From Clostridiales bacterium (GTDB lineage: Bacteria > Bacillota > Clostridia > Christensenellales > CAG-138), in NCBI GenBank assembly GCA_012517905.1, contig JAAYUE010000065.1, forward strand, positions 1-58,712: a stretch of DNA of 58,712 nt, given 5' to 3'. Under the pieces are notes generated by a model. The model was not told the origin of the DNA and ran no database searches. It saw nothing but the letters and a program-made list of their open reading frames with translations. Of the stretch, positions 51,289 to 58,712 are shown one piece after another; positions within the stretch are counted from its first letter, which is position 1, and every line of letters begins with the position of its first letter. Made by a program: the position numbers and the translations under genes.

Positions 51289-52351
51289 ACGAAAGTTTAC
51301 CCTTGCGGGGGACACCGCGTTTGAGACCGTTAAAACGATACTTGCGATCTTTATCGCGCTTGCCATCACGTTTTGCGTGCTTGCGCTGACCTGTGAAAAT
51401 CCCGTCGCCTCGTTTGTGACCATGCTGACCGGGCCGCTGACCAAGCTGCGGTATTTCGGCAACGTGCTGGAATCGATGGTGCCGCTGGTTTTCTCCGGGC
51501 TTGCCTGTTCGCTCCTGTTTCGAACGGGGCTGTTCAACCTCGGCATCGAGGGCATCTATTATATCGGCGGCGTGATCTGCTCCTACATCGCCTGCCAGGT
51601 GTTTGGCAACAGCTTTACGCATCCGCTGGTGGCGATCCTCGTTCCGGCGCTGATCGGCGGGGTGCTGATGCTGATTCCCGGCTACCTCAAGGCGAAGTTC
51701 AACGCAAACGAGCTGGTCACCTCGCTCATGCTGAATTCCATCTACCTCGGCGTGGGGCTTTGGTTCATCAAGACGTATCTGCGCGCTACGGATTATTCTT
51801 CTACGGCGTCCCCTCTGTTTACCGACACGGCGACGCTGCCGTATCTCATCCCCGGCACGCGCGTGACCATCGGCATCCTTCTCGCGGTCGCGGCGGCGTT
51901 TCTGATCTATATCCTGCTCTTTAAGACGCGGCTGGGGTATCAGATTCGTATGACGGGCCTGAATCCGAGCTTTGCGCGCTATTCCGGCATGAACGCCATG
52001 AGCCTGTTTCTGCTCGTGCATTTCATCTCCGGATTTCTCGGGGGCGTCGGCACCTCGGTGGAGCTTTTGAGCATCTATTCGCGCTTCAGCTGGGTAGCCC
52101 TGCCGGGGCTGGGGTTCAACGGCGCGCTGATGGCGATGATGGGCAAAAACAACCCCATCGGCGTGCTCGTCGTCGCGTTTGGCATCAGCTATCTGCAGAT
52201 CGGCGCGGAGATCATGAGCCGCAGCACGACCGTGCCGGTGGAGGTCATCTCCATCGTCACCGCGACGCTGGTGCTGCTCATCTCGGCGCAGTATTTCCTG
52301 CGCGGCTGGCGCGAGAAGAAACTGCTGAAGGAGGGACTGCTGCATGTCTGA
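51281..52351 (+). CDS. Nucleoside-type ABC permease 1 (YufP-like)
   Basis: A 356-residue membrane protein with about ten helices. FSGLACSLLFRTGLFNLGIEG near residue 75 and GLNPSFARYSGMN and LPGLGFNGALMAMMGKNNP further on are typical of the BMP-linked permeases. The start is GTG at 51281 with GGAGG eight bases upstream, overlapping the ATPase stop by eight bases. It pairs with the next permease, which overlaps it by eight bases. Confidence 0.92.
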   Translation: MTKRKFTLAGDTAFETVKTILAIFIALAITFCVLALTCENPVASFVTMLTGPLTKLRYFGNVLESMVPLVFSGLACSLLFRTGLFNLGIEGIYYIGGVICSYIACQVFGNSFTHPLVAILVPALIGGVLMLIPGYLKAKFNANELVTSLMLNSIYLGVGLWFIKTYLRATDYSSTASPLFTDTATLPYLIPGTRVTIGILLAVAAAFLIYILLFKTRLGYQIRMTGLNPSFARYSGMNAMSLFLLVHFISGFLGGVGTSVELLSIYSRFSWVALPGLGFNGALMAMMGKNNPIGVLVVAFGISYLQIGAEIMSRSTTVPVEVISIVTATLVLLISAQYFLRGWREKKLLKEGLLHV

Positions 52352-53261
52352 GTTTTGGAGCGTCATCTTCAGCGAAGAGTTTTTGTCGACGGTCGTTCGC
52401 GTGCTCGTGCCGCTGCTCTTTGCGAGCATGAGCGCGTATATCGCGGCGCTGGCGGGCATTCCCAACATCGCCGTCGAGGGCATCATGCTCATGAGCGCGC
52501 TCTTTGCCGTGCTCGGCAGTTACTGGACGCAGTCCTCCTGGCTGGGGCTGCTGATCTCGATCGGCGCGGGGCTGGTCATGGCGCTGATTTTGATCCTCTG
52601 CACGATCAATATGGGCACGAACCCCATCCTTGTCGGCATTGCGCTCAACACGTTTGCAGCTTCGTTTACGGTGTTTCTGCTGTATATGTTCACGCAGAAC
52701 AAGGGCACGAGCGCCTCTCTCGCCTCGATCGTCCTGCCGATCGTGAACATTCCGATCATAGACCGGATTCCCGTGCTGCGCGCGGTACTGTCGGGACAAT
52801 ACACGGTGACATATCTGTGCATCGTCTGTATGATTCTGCTCGCGCTGCTCGTGTACCGCACGCCGCTTGGGATGCGCATGAAGGCCGCGGGGCTCGACGA
52901 GCGCGCGGCGAAGACCGCGGGCATCGACGTCAACCACGTGCGTATCATCGCCGTGCTGATCTCCGGCCTGCTCGCCGCGCTGGGCGGCGCCTATATGACC
53001 ACCGGATATCTCTCGATCTTTACGAAAAACATGATTGCCGGACGCGGCTGGATCGGCATCGCCGCGCAGGCGATGGGCGGCACGAATATGCTCGGCGTCG
53101 CCGTCACCACGTTCGTGTTCTCGCTGTTTCAGGCGATTACAAATGTCTTTTCGCTCTATGATCTGCCGAGCGAACTCATCAATATCATTCCATACGTCGG
53201 CGTCCTGTTGGGAATTATCCTTTTCTCGGTCTCCACGTATCGCAGCGGCAAGAAAGGATAA
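52344..53261 (+). CDS. Nucleoside-type ABC permease 2 (YufQ-like)
   Basis: A 305-residue membrane protein. PNIAVEGIMLMSALFAVLGS near residue 36 and GMRMKAAGLDERAAKTAGID near 175 match the second permease of the nucleoside importer. GGAGGG precedes the ATG. Tight overlap with permease 1 and an eight-base gap to the nucleoside hydrolase gene show that import and hydrolysis are one transcription unit. Confidence 0.92.
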   Translation: MSEFWSVIFSEEFLSTVVRVLVPLLFASMSAYIAALAGIPNIAVEGIMLMSALFAVLGSYWTQSSWLGLLISIGAGLVMALILILCTINMGTNPILVGIALNTFAASFTVFLLYMFTQNKGTSASLASIVLPIVNIPIIDRIPVLRAVLSGQYTVTYLCIVCMILLALLVYRTPLGMRMKAAGLDERAAKTAGIDVNHVRIIAVLISGLLAALGGAYMTTGYLSIFTKNMIAGRGWIGIAAQAMGGTNMLGVAVTTFVFSLFQAITNVFSLYDLPSELINIIPYVGVLLGIILFSVSTYRSGKKG

Positions 53262-53269
53262 CGGTCAAC

Positions 53270-54205
53270 GTGCGAATATTTATCGATTGCGATCCGGGGC
53301 ATGACGATGTGCTCGCGATACTGCTCGCGCTTGCGCACCCGGAAAAGTTTACCATGCAGGGTATCACGACCGTCGCGGGCAACAGCACGGTGCGGCATGT
53401 CACCGATAACATCCTTAAGGTGCTCGACCACATCGGCGTATCCATCCCCGTGGCGATGGGCTGCGCGCGGCCCATCCGGCGCGAACCGGAGCCGCAGCCG
53501 GCGGCCCACGGCGAGAGCGGCATGGACGGTCCGTCTTTGCCCGAGGCAAGAACCAAGGCGGACGCGCGTCATGCCGTGACGTTTCTGCACGAGGAGATCC
53601 TGCGACAAGACGCGCCGGTGACGATTGTCGCGCTTGCGCCGATGACAAACCTTGCGATTCTGCTGGAAACCTATCCCGCCGTCAGGGAGCGCATCGAGCG
53701 CATCTGCATGATGGGCGGCAGCCTGCGCGGCGGCAACATCCTCCCGCGCTCGGAGTTCAACGTTTACCACGACCCGGAGGCGGCTAAGGTCGTGTTCGGG
53801 AGCGGCATCCCCATCGTCATGAGCGGGCTGGAGGTCTGCGCCGAGGCAAAGACGATGCTGCGGGCGTTCGAGCCGCTGAAGTCCGGCGGGCGCGTGTCGC
53901 GCCTGGTCTATGAGCTCATGAACTATTACAGCGGATATGCGCGCGCGCGCGGGTGGGATTATACGAATGTATTCGACGCGGTGCCCGTCGCGCAGATGCT
54001 TGCGCCGGAGCTGTTTTCCGGCTCGAAATATCGCGTCGAAATCGAAACGGAGGGCGACCTTTGCCGCGGCATGACCGTCGCCACGCCCTGTGACGGCGCG
54101 GAAAGCAAGGGCTGCGTCACTATTTTGGAACACGCGGACGGCGCGCGTTTTTCCGCGCTGATGCTCGACGCGCTGCGCATTCTGGATGCGGCGCAGCCCG
54201 ACTGA
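53270..54205 (+). CDS. Nucleoside hydrolase (IunH/RihA family)
   Basis: Splits ribonucleosides into base and ribose. DCDPGHDD at residues 6-13 is the calcium-binding signature, TVAGNSTV and LAPMTNLA follow, and FDAVPVA near the C-terminus supplies the last metal-ligand Asp. The 311 residues match the family. Base preference cannot be read. The start is GTG at 53270. Its position after the importer implies intracellular cleavage of the imported riboside. Confidence 0.94.
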   Translation: MRIFIDCDPGHDDVLAILLALAHPEKFTMQGITTVAGNSTVRHVTDNILKVLDHIGVSIPVAMGCARPIRREPEPQPAAHGESGMDGPSLPEARTKADARHAVTFLHEEILRQDAPVTIVALAPMTNLAILLETYPAVRERIERICMMGGSLRGGNILPRSEFNVYHDPEAAKVVFGSGIPIVMSGLEVCAEAKTMLRAFEPLKSGGRVSRLVYELMNYYSGYARARGWDYTNVFDAVPVAQMLAPELFSGSKYRVEIETEGDLCRGMTVATPCDGAESKGCVTILEHADGARFSALMLDALRILDAAQPD

Positions 54206-54237
54206 ACAAGCGAAACACAACGCGAAAGGAGCATTCC

Positions 54238-55422
54238 ATGGCGATTTTTGTCTATGAGATCAGAAGCGGCCTTTCTCAGATGCCGCGGGCGCATTCGGCC
54301 GCGTTTCTCGGCGCGGTGGAGGCCGCGCTCGGCGATTCGCTGGTTCAGAGTTCTCTCGATCAGTTTTTAAAAGAGCCGTTCGGGCTCATCTATGTTTCCT
54401 CGGGCGGCAGCGAAGGGCTGTTTTTGCAGCAGTTTTCCTCCTACGATAGCCCCTGCTATCTGCTCACCAGCGGGGACAGCAACTCGCTCGCCGCCTCGAT
54501 GGAAATTCTGGCGTACCTTCGCCGGCATGGACGAAAGGGCGAAATTCTGCACGGCGACGCGGAATCGATCGCGATTCGCATTCGCACCCTGTCGCGCGCC
54601 GCGCGCGCGAAGGAGCGCCTGAGCGGCCTTCGCATCGGCGTCGTCGGCAAGCCTTCGGACTGGCTCATCGCAAGCGAGCTCGACCGCGATGCCTGCGCCG
54701 GAAAGCTCGGCGTCGAGGTCGTCGATCTTCCGATGGACGAACTGCTCGAGGCGGGCCGCAGCGCGCCGCCTGTGCGCAACGAATGGACGGAGCAGCTGCT
54801 TTTGCAGGGATACGACCGCGCGGAAACCGAGAAGGCGCTTCGCATCTACGATGCGCTGAAGCTGCTCGTTTCGCGTCACCGGCTTGGCGCGGTGACGGTG
54901 CGCTGCTTCGACCTGCTCGGCAGCGTCTGCACCACCGGGTGCCTCGCGCTTGCCATTCTCAATGCGGAGGGGATTTACGCCGGCTGCGAGGGGGACGTGC
55001 CGTCCACGCTCTCCATGGCGATCCTCGGCGAACTCAGCGGCCGGCCGGTGTTCATGTGCAACCCCAGCCGCATCGACACGAAGGCGGGGCATATGGTGCT
55101 TGCCCACTGCACGCTGCCGGTGAATATGCCGGAGGAGATGACGCTGACCACGCATTTCGAGTCCGGCATCGGCGTCGCTATCGCGGGGTCCCTTCCCGTT
55201 GGGCCCTGCACGGTGTTCAAAGCGGGCGCCGACCTTTCGCGATATTACGCAAAGACGGGACAAATCGAGAAAAACCTGCGGGAACCCACGCTCTGCCGCA
55301 CGCAGATTCAGGTTGCGCTGGACGATATGACGTATTTTCTGACCGATCCGATTCAAAACCACCATCTGGTCTGCACCGGGGCGTATACGGATGAAATCAA
55401 GGAGTTTTTTGCTCTGCTTTGA
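54238..55422 (+). CDS. L-fucose/L-arabinose isomerase-like protein
   Basis: A 394-residue protein related to FucI/AraA-type ketol isomerases but shorter than FucI (about 590). The late CEGDVPSTLSMAILGELSGRP stretch carries the Glu/Asp metal motif seen in that family. The N-terminal domain has alternating strands and helices as expected. It may isomerise the pentose released by the nucleoside hydrolase, or a modified sugar. Free ribose would not need it, so its presence hints at an unusual sugar. AAAGGAG precedes the ATG. Confidence 0.75.
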   Translation: MAIFVYEIRSGLSQMPRAHSAAFLGAVEAALGDSLVQSSLDQFLKEPFGLIYVSSGGSEGLFLQQFSSYDSPCYLLTSGDSNSLAASMEILAYLRRHGRKGEILHGDAESIAIRIRTLSRAARAKERLSGLRIGVVGKPSDWLIASELDRDACAGKLGVEVVDLPMDELLEAGRSAPPVRNEWTEQLLLQGYDRAETEKALRIYDALKLLVSRHRLGAVTVRCFDLLGSVCTTGCLALAILNAEGIYAGCEGDVPSTLSMAILGELSGRPVFMCNPSRIDTKAGHMVLAHCTLPVNMPEEMTLTTHFESGIGVAIAGSLPVGPCTVFKAGADLSRYYAKTGQIEKNLREPTLCRTQIQVALDDMTYFLTDPIQNHHLVCTGAYTDEIKEFFALL

Positions 55423-55473
55423 TGCGGATGTGATAGAATATCAGCGACAAAAAAGACGCGCGGAGGCAAGCGG

Positions 55474-56358
55474 ATGAAGACGACGATTCGACCGAACATG
55501 GAAAGAAGCGATATCGTGCTGATGGACGATATCGTGTATTCACAGCCGCTTGCCTATTTCGGCAGGAAGCCGAGGCCGCTCAAGATGCTGCTGCTGCGCC
55601 CGATCGACTGGTGGGGGCAGACGGAACTGCCGCCGCTTCCGACCGTCCTCTGGATTGTTGGCGGCGCATGGCAGCAGACGTTTCCTTCCTGGCGGATGGC
55701 GGAGTTTTCCTATCTGGCATATGCGGGATATCAGGTCGCGGCCGTCGATTATCGAACGGTCAACGAGGCCGCGTTTCCCGCCCAGGTGGAGGACGTAAAG
55801 GCGGCCGTGCGCTTTCTGCGCGCCAATGCAAAGCGCTACGGCGTGGATGCGGAAAACATCGGCGTCATGGGGGATTCGGCGGGCGGTTATCTTGCGGCAA
55901 TGCTTGGCGCGACAGGCGAAAGCGACGCGTTTGAAACGGACGAATGGGCGGGGTATTCCAGCGCGGTAAAAGCCGTTGCGGACTGGTATGGGCCGATCGA
56001 CCTCTGGCGGATGCGAAGCGACGCGCTGAAGAAAAACCCGGATTCCGGCGAGGAGGACGAGCTGCTGCTTCGGCTCTTCGCGGGCTGTCCGATTACGCGG
56101 GAGAACCACGCGCGAATCGAAGCCATGAGTCCGGAGCGGTACCTTTCGGACAAGACCCCGCCGCATCTGATCCTGCACGGCACTGCGGACGAGATGGTAG
56201 ACGTTCGGGAGAGCGAGCGGTATTACGATGCGCTCACGCGCGCGGGCGTGCCTGCCGAACTGTATCTGCTCGAAGGTGCGGGGCACTGCGACCGGGCGTT
56301 TTCGCAGCCGGAGGTGCAGCGGATTATCCTCGATTTTTTCGAACGATATTTGAAATAA
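55474..56358 (+). CDS. Alpha/beta hydrolase (esterase/lipase type)
   Basis: A 294-residue cytosolic hydrolase. VGGAWQQTFPSW near residue 63 is a changed oxyanion-hole motif; GDSAGGY near 134 has the nucleophile Ser; HGTADEMV and GHCDRAF supply Asp and His. No signal peptide. It probably removes an acyl group from the imported substrate. GGAGG lies eight bases before the ATG. It is within the operon by 51 bases. Confidence 0.85.
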   Translation: MKTTIRPNMERSDIVLMDDIVYSQPLAYFGRKPRPLKMLLLRPIDWWGQTELPPLPTVLWIVGGAWQQTFPSWRMAEFSYLAYAGYQVAAVDYRTVNEAAFPAQVEDVKAAVRFLRANAKRYGVDAENIGVMGDSAGGYLAAMLGATGESDAFETDEWAGYSSAVKAVADWYGPIDLWRMRSDALKKNPDSGEEDELLLRLFAGCPITRENHARIEAMSPERYLSDKTPPHLILHGTADEMVDVRESERYYDALTRAGVPAELYLLEGAGHCDRAFSQPEVQRIILDFFERYLK

Positions 56359-56382
56359 CAGGAGCTTAAGGAGGGGAACGCT

Positions 56383-58458
56383 TTGCGGCTGACCCGCGAC
56401 ATCAGGGAGCGCATCTACGCGGGCGTTCTGGGCAAGATGACCGGCGTCTACCTCGGCCGTCCGGTCGAGGGATGGACATATGAAGCCATCCGCTCCCGCT
56501 TTGGCGAAATTTCAACCTACATTCACGACGAGCTGAATCTGCCGCTGGTCGTTACGGACGACGACCTCTCCGGCACGTTCGGCTTTTTTCGCGCGGTGGA
56601 GGACGGCGGGTTTGGCCCCACGGTCACTGCAAAAGCCGTCGGCGAGGCATGGCTGAACTATATCGTCGAGGATAAAACCATCCTCTGGTGGGGCGGTATG
56701 GGCAACTCCACCGAGCATACGGCATATCTCAACCTCAAGCGCGGCATTCCCGCGCCGGAAAGCGGAAGCGCCGCACGAAACGGGCGCGTGCTCTCGGAAC
56801 AGATCGGGGCGGAGATCTTCATGGACGCGTTTGCCATGATGTGCCCGGGCGATCCGGAGCGCGCGGCGCAGTCTGTGCGCGCCGCGGCGAGCGTGTCGCA
56901 CGACGGAATTGCCGTAGAGGCGGCGGTGTTTCTCGGCGCGCTCGAGGCGGCGGCGTTCGTCGAACAAGACCTCGACCGCCTGTTTGACGAAAATGAACGT
57001 TTCCTGACGAGCGACAATATGCGCCGCCTTGTCGGGGACGTGCGAAACGCCTGCGCGAAAGCGGGTCATTGGCGGGAAGTGCGCGATTTTCTGGATCGCA
57101 ACTATGGGTACGACCGCTTTGGCGGCGAATGCCACATTGTGCCGAACCATGCGCTGACGCTCGCGTCCATCCTGCTCGGCGGGGACGACTTTGCGCGCGC
57201 GCTCATGATCGCGGTGTCTGCGGGCTGGGATACGGATTGCAACGCCGGAAACGTCGGCTGCTTCAACGGCATCCGGCTGGGGCTGGACGCGCTGACAAAG
57301 GAGCGGGATTTCCGTGCTCCCGTGCGGGATCGGCTCTTTGTCATCACCGCGGACGGCGGGGAAGGCATCAGCGACGCGGTGCGCGAGGCGAGAAAGATCG
57401 TTCGCGCGGCGGCGGTCGTGCAGGGCGAGACGGCGAACCTCCCGACGGAGCGGTTCGCGTTTGAATTCCGCGGCAGCGTGCAGGGGTTCGAACCGTGCCC
57501 CTGTGTCTCCTCTGACGGTGTCGTACGGCTGACCAACCCGGACGGACGGGGCCTTTGCATCTCCGCCGTAGGAAAGGCTGCAAACGTCAGTACGCCGACC
57601 TTCTTTGACCCGAATGCGCGCTGGCAGGGATACGATGCGATCGCGTCGCCCTCGCTCTACGAAGGGCAGACCGTTACGGCGCGGCTCGACTGCGATGCGA
57701 CTCATCCGCCGACGGCGCGGCTGTATGTCTGCCGTTCGACTGACGATGGCGCCTTTGAAACCGTTTTTGGAGATTCCGTCGCGTTACGACTGGGGACAAC
57801 GCAGATCAGCTGGACGATTCCGCCGCTCGGCGGGCAGCCGATCCTGCGCGTCGGGATCTCGCTGTGCAGCCGGACGGATCGCGCGTGCGCTGTGGAATTG
57901 CGCTCGCTCGACTGGGCCGGCGCGCCGCTTCAATATCGACTGGCGGGTGTGTTGCGCAAAAATATCACCGATCCCGCGCCGTTTGTTCTTCGGCAGTTTG
58001 TTTCGAGCGCGAAAAACTTTGGCCTCAGCCTGACGCATACGCTCTGCGTGTCGCATCCGGACGAAAACGGCGCAGTCACATTCGGTACGCGGGACTTTGA
58101 CGACTATTCCGTCTCCGCTCGGCTGACCCCTCAGATGCACCGCCGCTGCGGGCTCGTCATCCGTGCGCGGGGGCATCGGCAGTATTACGCCGCGCTGCTT
58201 ACGGGCGGGGATACGCTGGCGATCGTTCTGCAGGATGCGGCGGGCGACACGATTCTTGCGCAAACCGGTTTTGCCTATGCTCCGTTTGAGCCGCTGGCCA
58301 TGACGCTGATCGCGCGCGGCAACCGCCTGGAAGCGCGCATTGGAGAAACGACGCTGACCGCAATGGATGCATTCGCACGGTATCCCTCCGGTGGGGTGGG
58401 ATTTCGCGTCGATGCCGGCACGATGATGGTGGACGATGTGTCGATACGGCGAGGGTGA
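56383..58458 (+). CDS. ADP-ribosylglycohydrolase-family protein with C-terminal beta-sandwich
   Basis: A 691-residue fusion. Residues 1-350 are an ADP-ribosylglycohydrolase fold: TDDD at 58-61 and DTD at 283-285 with following Asn are the two magnesium-binding clusters, in the expected order. The C-terminal half holds one or two beta-rich modules; the last (about 560-690, VSARLTPQMHRRCGLVIRAR to GGVGFRVDAG) looks like a laminin-G/DUF1080-type sugar-binding sandwich. No signal peptide. It would release ADP-ribose or a related glycoside. The start is TTG at 56383 with AAGGAGGGG upstream. It closes the operon. Confidence 0.85.
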   Translation: MRLTRDIRERIYAGVLGKMTGVYLGRPVEGWTYEAIRSRFGEISTYIHDELNLPLVVTDDDLSGTFGFFRAVEDGGFGPTVTAKAVGEAWLNYIVEDKTILWWGGMGNSTEHTAYLNLKRGIPAPESGSAARNGRVLSEQIGAEIFMDAFAMMCPGDPERAAQSVRAAASVSHDGIAVEAAVFLGALEAAAFVEQDLDRLFDENERFLTSDNMRRLVGDVRNACAKAGHWREVRDFLDRNYGYDRFGGECHIVPNHALTLASILLGGDDFARALMIAVSAGWDTDCNAGNVGCFNGIRLGLDALTKERDFRAPVRDRLFVITADGGEGISDAVREARKIVRAAAVVQGETANLPTERFAFEFRGSVQGFEPCPCVSSDGVVRLTNPDGRGLCISAVGKAANVSTPTFFDPNARWQGYDAIASPSLYEGQTVTARLDCDATHPPTARLYVCRSTDDGAFETVFGDSVALRLGTTQISWTIPPLGGQPILRVGISLCSRTDRACAVELRSLDWAGAPLQYRLAGVLRKNITDPAPFVLRQFVSSAKNFGLSLTHTLCVSHPDENGAVTFGTRDFDDYSVSARLTPQMHRRCGLVIRARGHRQYYAALLTGGDTLAIVLQDAAGDTILAQTGFAYAPFEPLAMTLIARGNRLEARIGETTLTAMDAFARYPSGGVGFRVDAGTMMVDDVSIRRG

Positions 58459-58575
58459 AGATACTCCATACGCTGTCCGGCGCGCCGTGGGGGAGATAAG
58501 AGTTGCCCTTTTGTTCATATTGCAGATAGATAGTGACAGGATTGATCCGGTTTGATTATGCCGATCGATCCAGTG

Positions 58576-58602
58576 AATTGTCAAACTAAGTGCAACACTT
58601 AA
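58576..58602. mobile_element. possible IS30-family end (fragment)
   Basis: AATTGTCAAACTAAGTGCAA and the following CACTTA, containing the hairpin TAAGTG-CAA-CACTTA, resemble terminal sequences I recall from IS30-type elements. The rest of any element is beyond the window. No transposase is seen. Confidence 0.25.
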
Positions 58603-58657
58603 GGAGTTCACACTCCCACAAAGACTGAGGCGAACAGAAGCTAAGAACTTTACGAGG

Positions 58658-58688
58658 CCTGGCGTTGAGAAGCGCCAGGTTTCGTTTT
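58658..58688 (+). terminator. intrinsic terminator near the right edge
   Basis: CCTGGCG (58658-58664) pairs with CGCCAGG (58673-58679), followed by TTTCGTTTT. It lies 200 bases past the ADP-ribosylglycohydrolase stop. Confidence 0.8.
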
Positions 58689-58712
58689 AGAGTGGCGGGG
58701 CTGACTCTGGAA

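Noticed and set aside
49744-51555. 603-codon open frame on the minus strand
   Set aside because: It is a shadow of the nucleoside ABC ATPase, which has all ATPase motifs on the plus strand.

Overview
The window looks like about 59 kb of chromosome from an uncultured, GC-rich anaerobic Clostridia-type Firmicute. The pointers are Cys-anchored lipoproteins with short Pro/Thr/Ala/Glu linkers, strong AAGGAGG-type ribosome sites (several driving TTG, GTG and probably one CTG start), formate-tetrahydrofolate ligase with FolD, a small iron-sulfur protein, a sodium-pump decarboxylase beta/gamma pair next to a membrane pyrophosphatase, and two multi-gene ABC uptake operons. This placement is inference. 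No rRNA, tRNA or CRISPR array was seen.

Layout. (1) 1-6901: a signalling cassette of von Willebrand A protein, PP2C-like phosphatase, serine/threonine kinase-like protein and a RanBP2-zinc-finger/membrane/SH3 protein, followed by two tandem paralogues with an almost identical zinc-ribbon N-terminus and a diverged C-terminal domain. It resembles the TerY-P triad but without Ter proteins in view. (2) 7137-16406: envelope genes, namely an SLH/GH5 lipoprotein, a leucine-rich-repeat lipoprotein, a PIG-L/phosphodiester-glycosidase fusion, a MraY-like transferase and a membrane-anchored esterase. (3) 16486-19072: a strikingly AT-rich HerA-like ATPase, then a small GIY-YIG-like protein. (4) 19185-23352: a one-carbon operon (fhs, folD, a DUF1295 membrane protein, an MGMT/ATL-like protein). 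(5) 23410-33194: housekeeping genes: ferredoxin/rhodanese, YibE/F-like protein, alkaline phosphatase, diguanylate cyclase, metY behind a possible leader peptide, a DUF1062 gene behind a structured leader with terminator, an OGG-type glycosylase and an anchored unknown. (6) 33510-36965: decarboxylase beta and gamma subunits and a membrane pyrophosphatase interrupted by an in-frame TGA before its last catalytic motif.

(7) 37443-45395: a ribose-type ABC operon (ATPase, permease, binding protein, second permease) with an amidohydrolase, a class III aminotransferase and a GntR/FCD regulator; it probably imports and degrades a small carbonyl, sugar or lactone compound. (8) 45409-47306: tandem 70-base repeats and NADP-type glutamate dehydrogenase. 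(9) 47486-58458: a Crp/Fnr regulator divergent from a BMP-type nucleoside ABC operon that continues into nucleoside hydrolase, a fucose-isomerase-like protein, an alpha/beta hydrolase and an ADP-ribosylglycohydrolase fusion. Together these suggest salvage of ribosides or ADP-ribosyl compounds. (10) The right edge has a sequence reminiscent of an IS30-family end and a terminator.

Points most worth checking are the kinase/phosphatase/vWA cassette with its constant/variable paralogues, the structured leader ahead of the DUF1062 gene, the TGA inside the pyrophosphatase, and the riboside/ADP-ribose operon.
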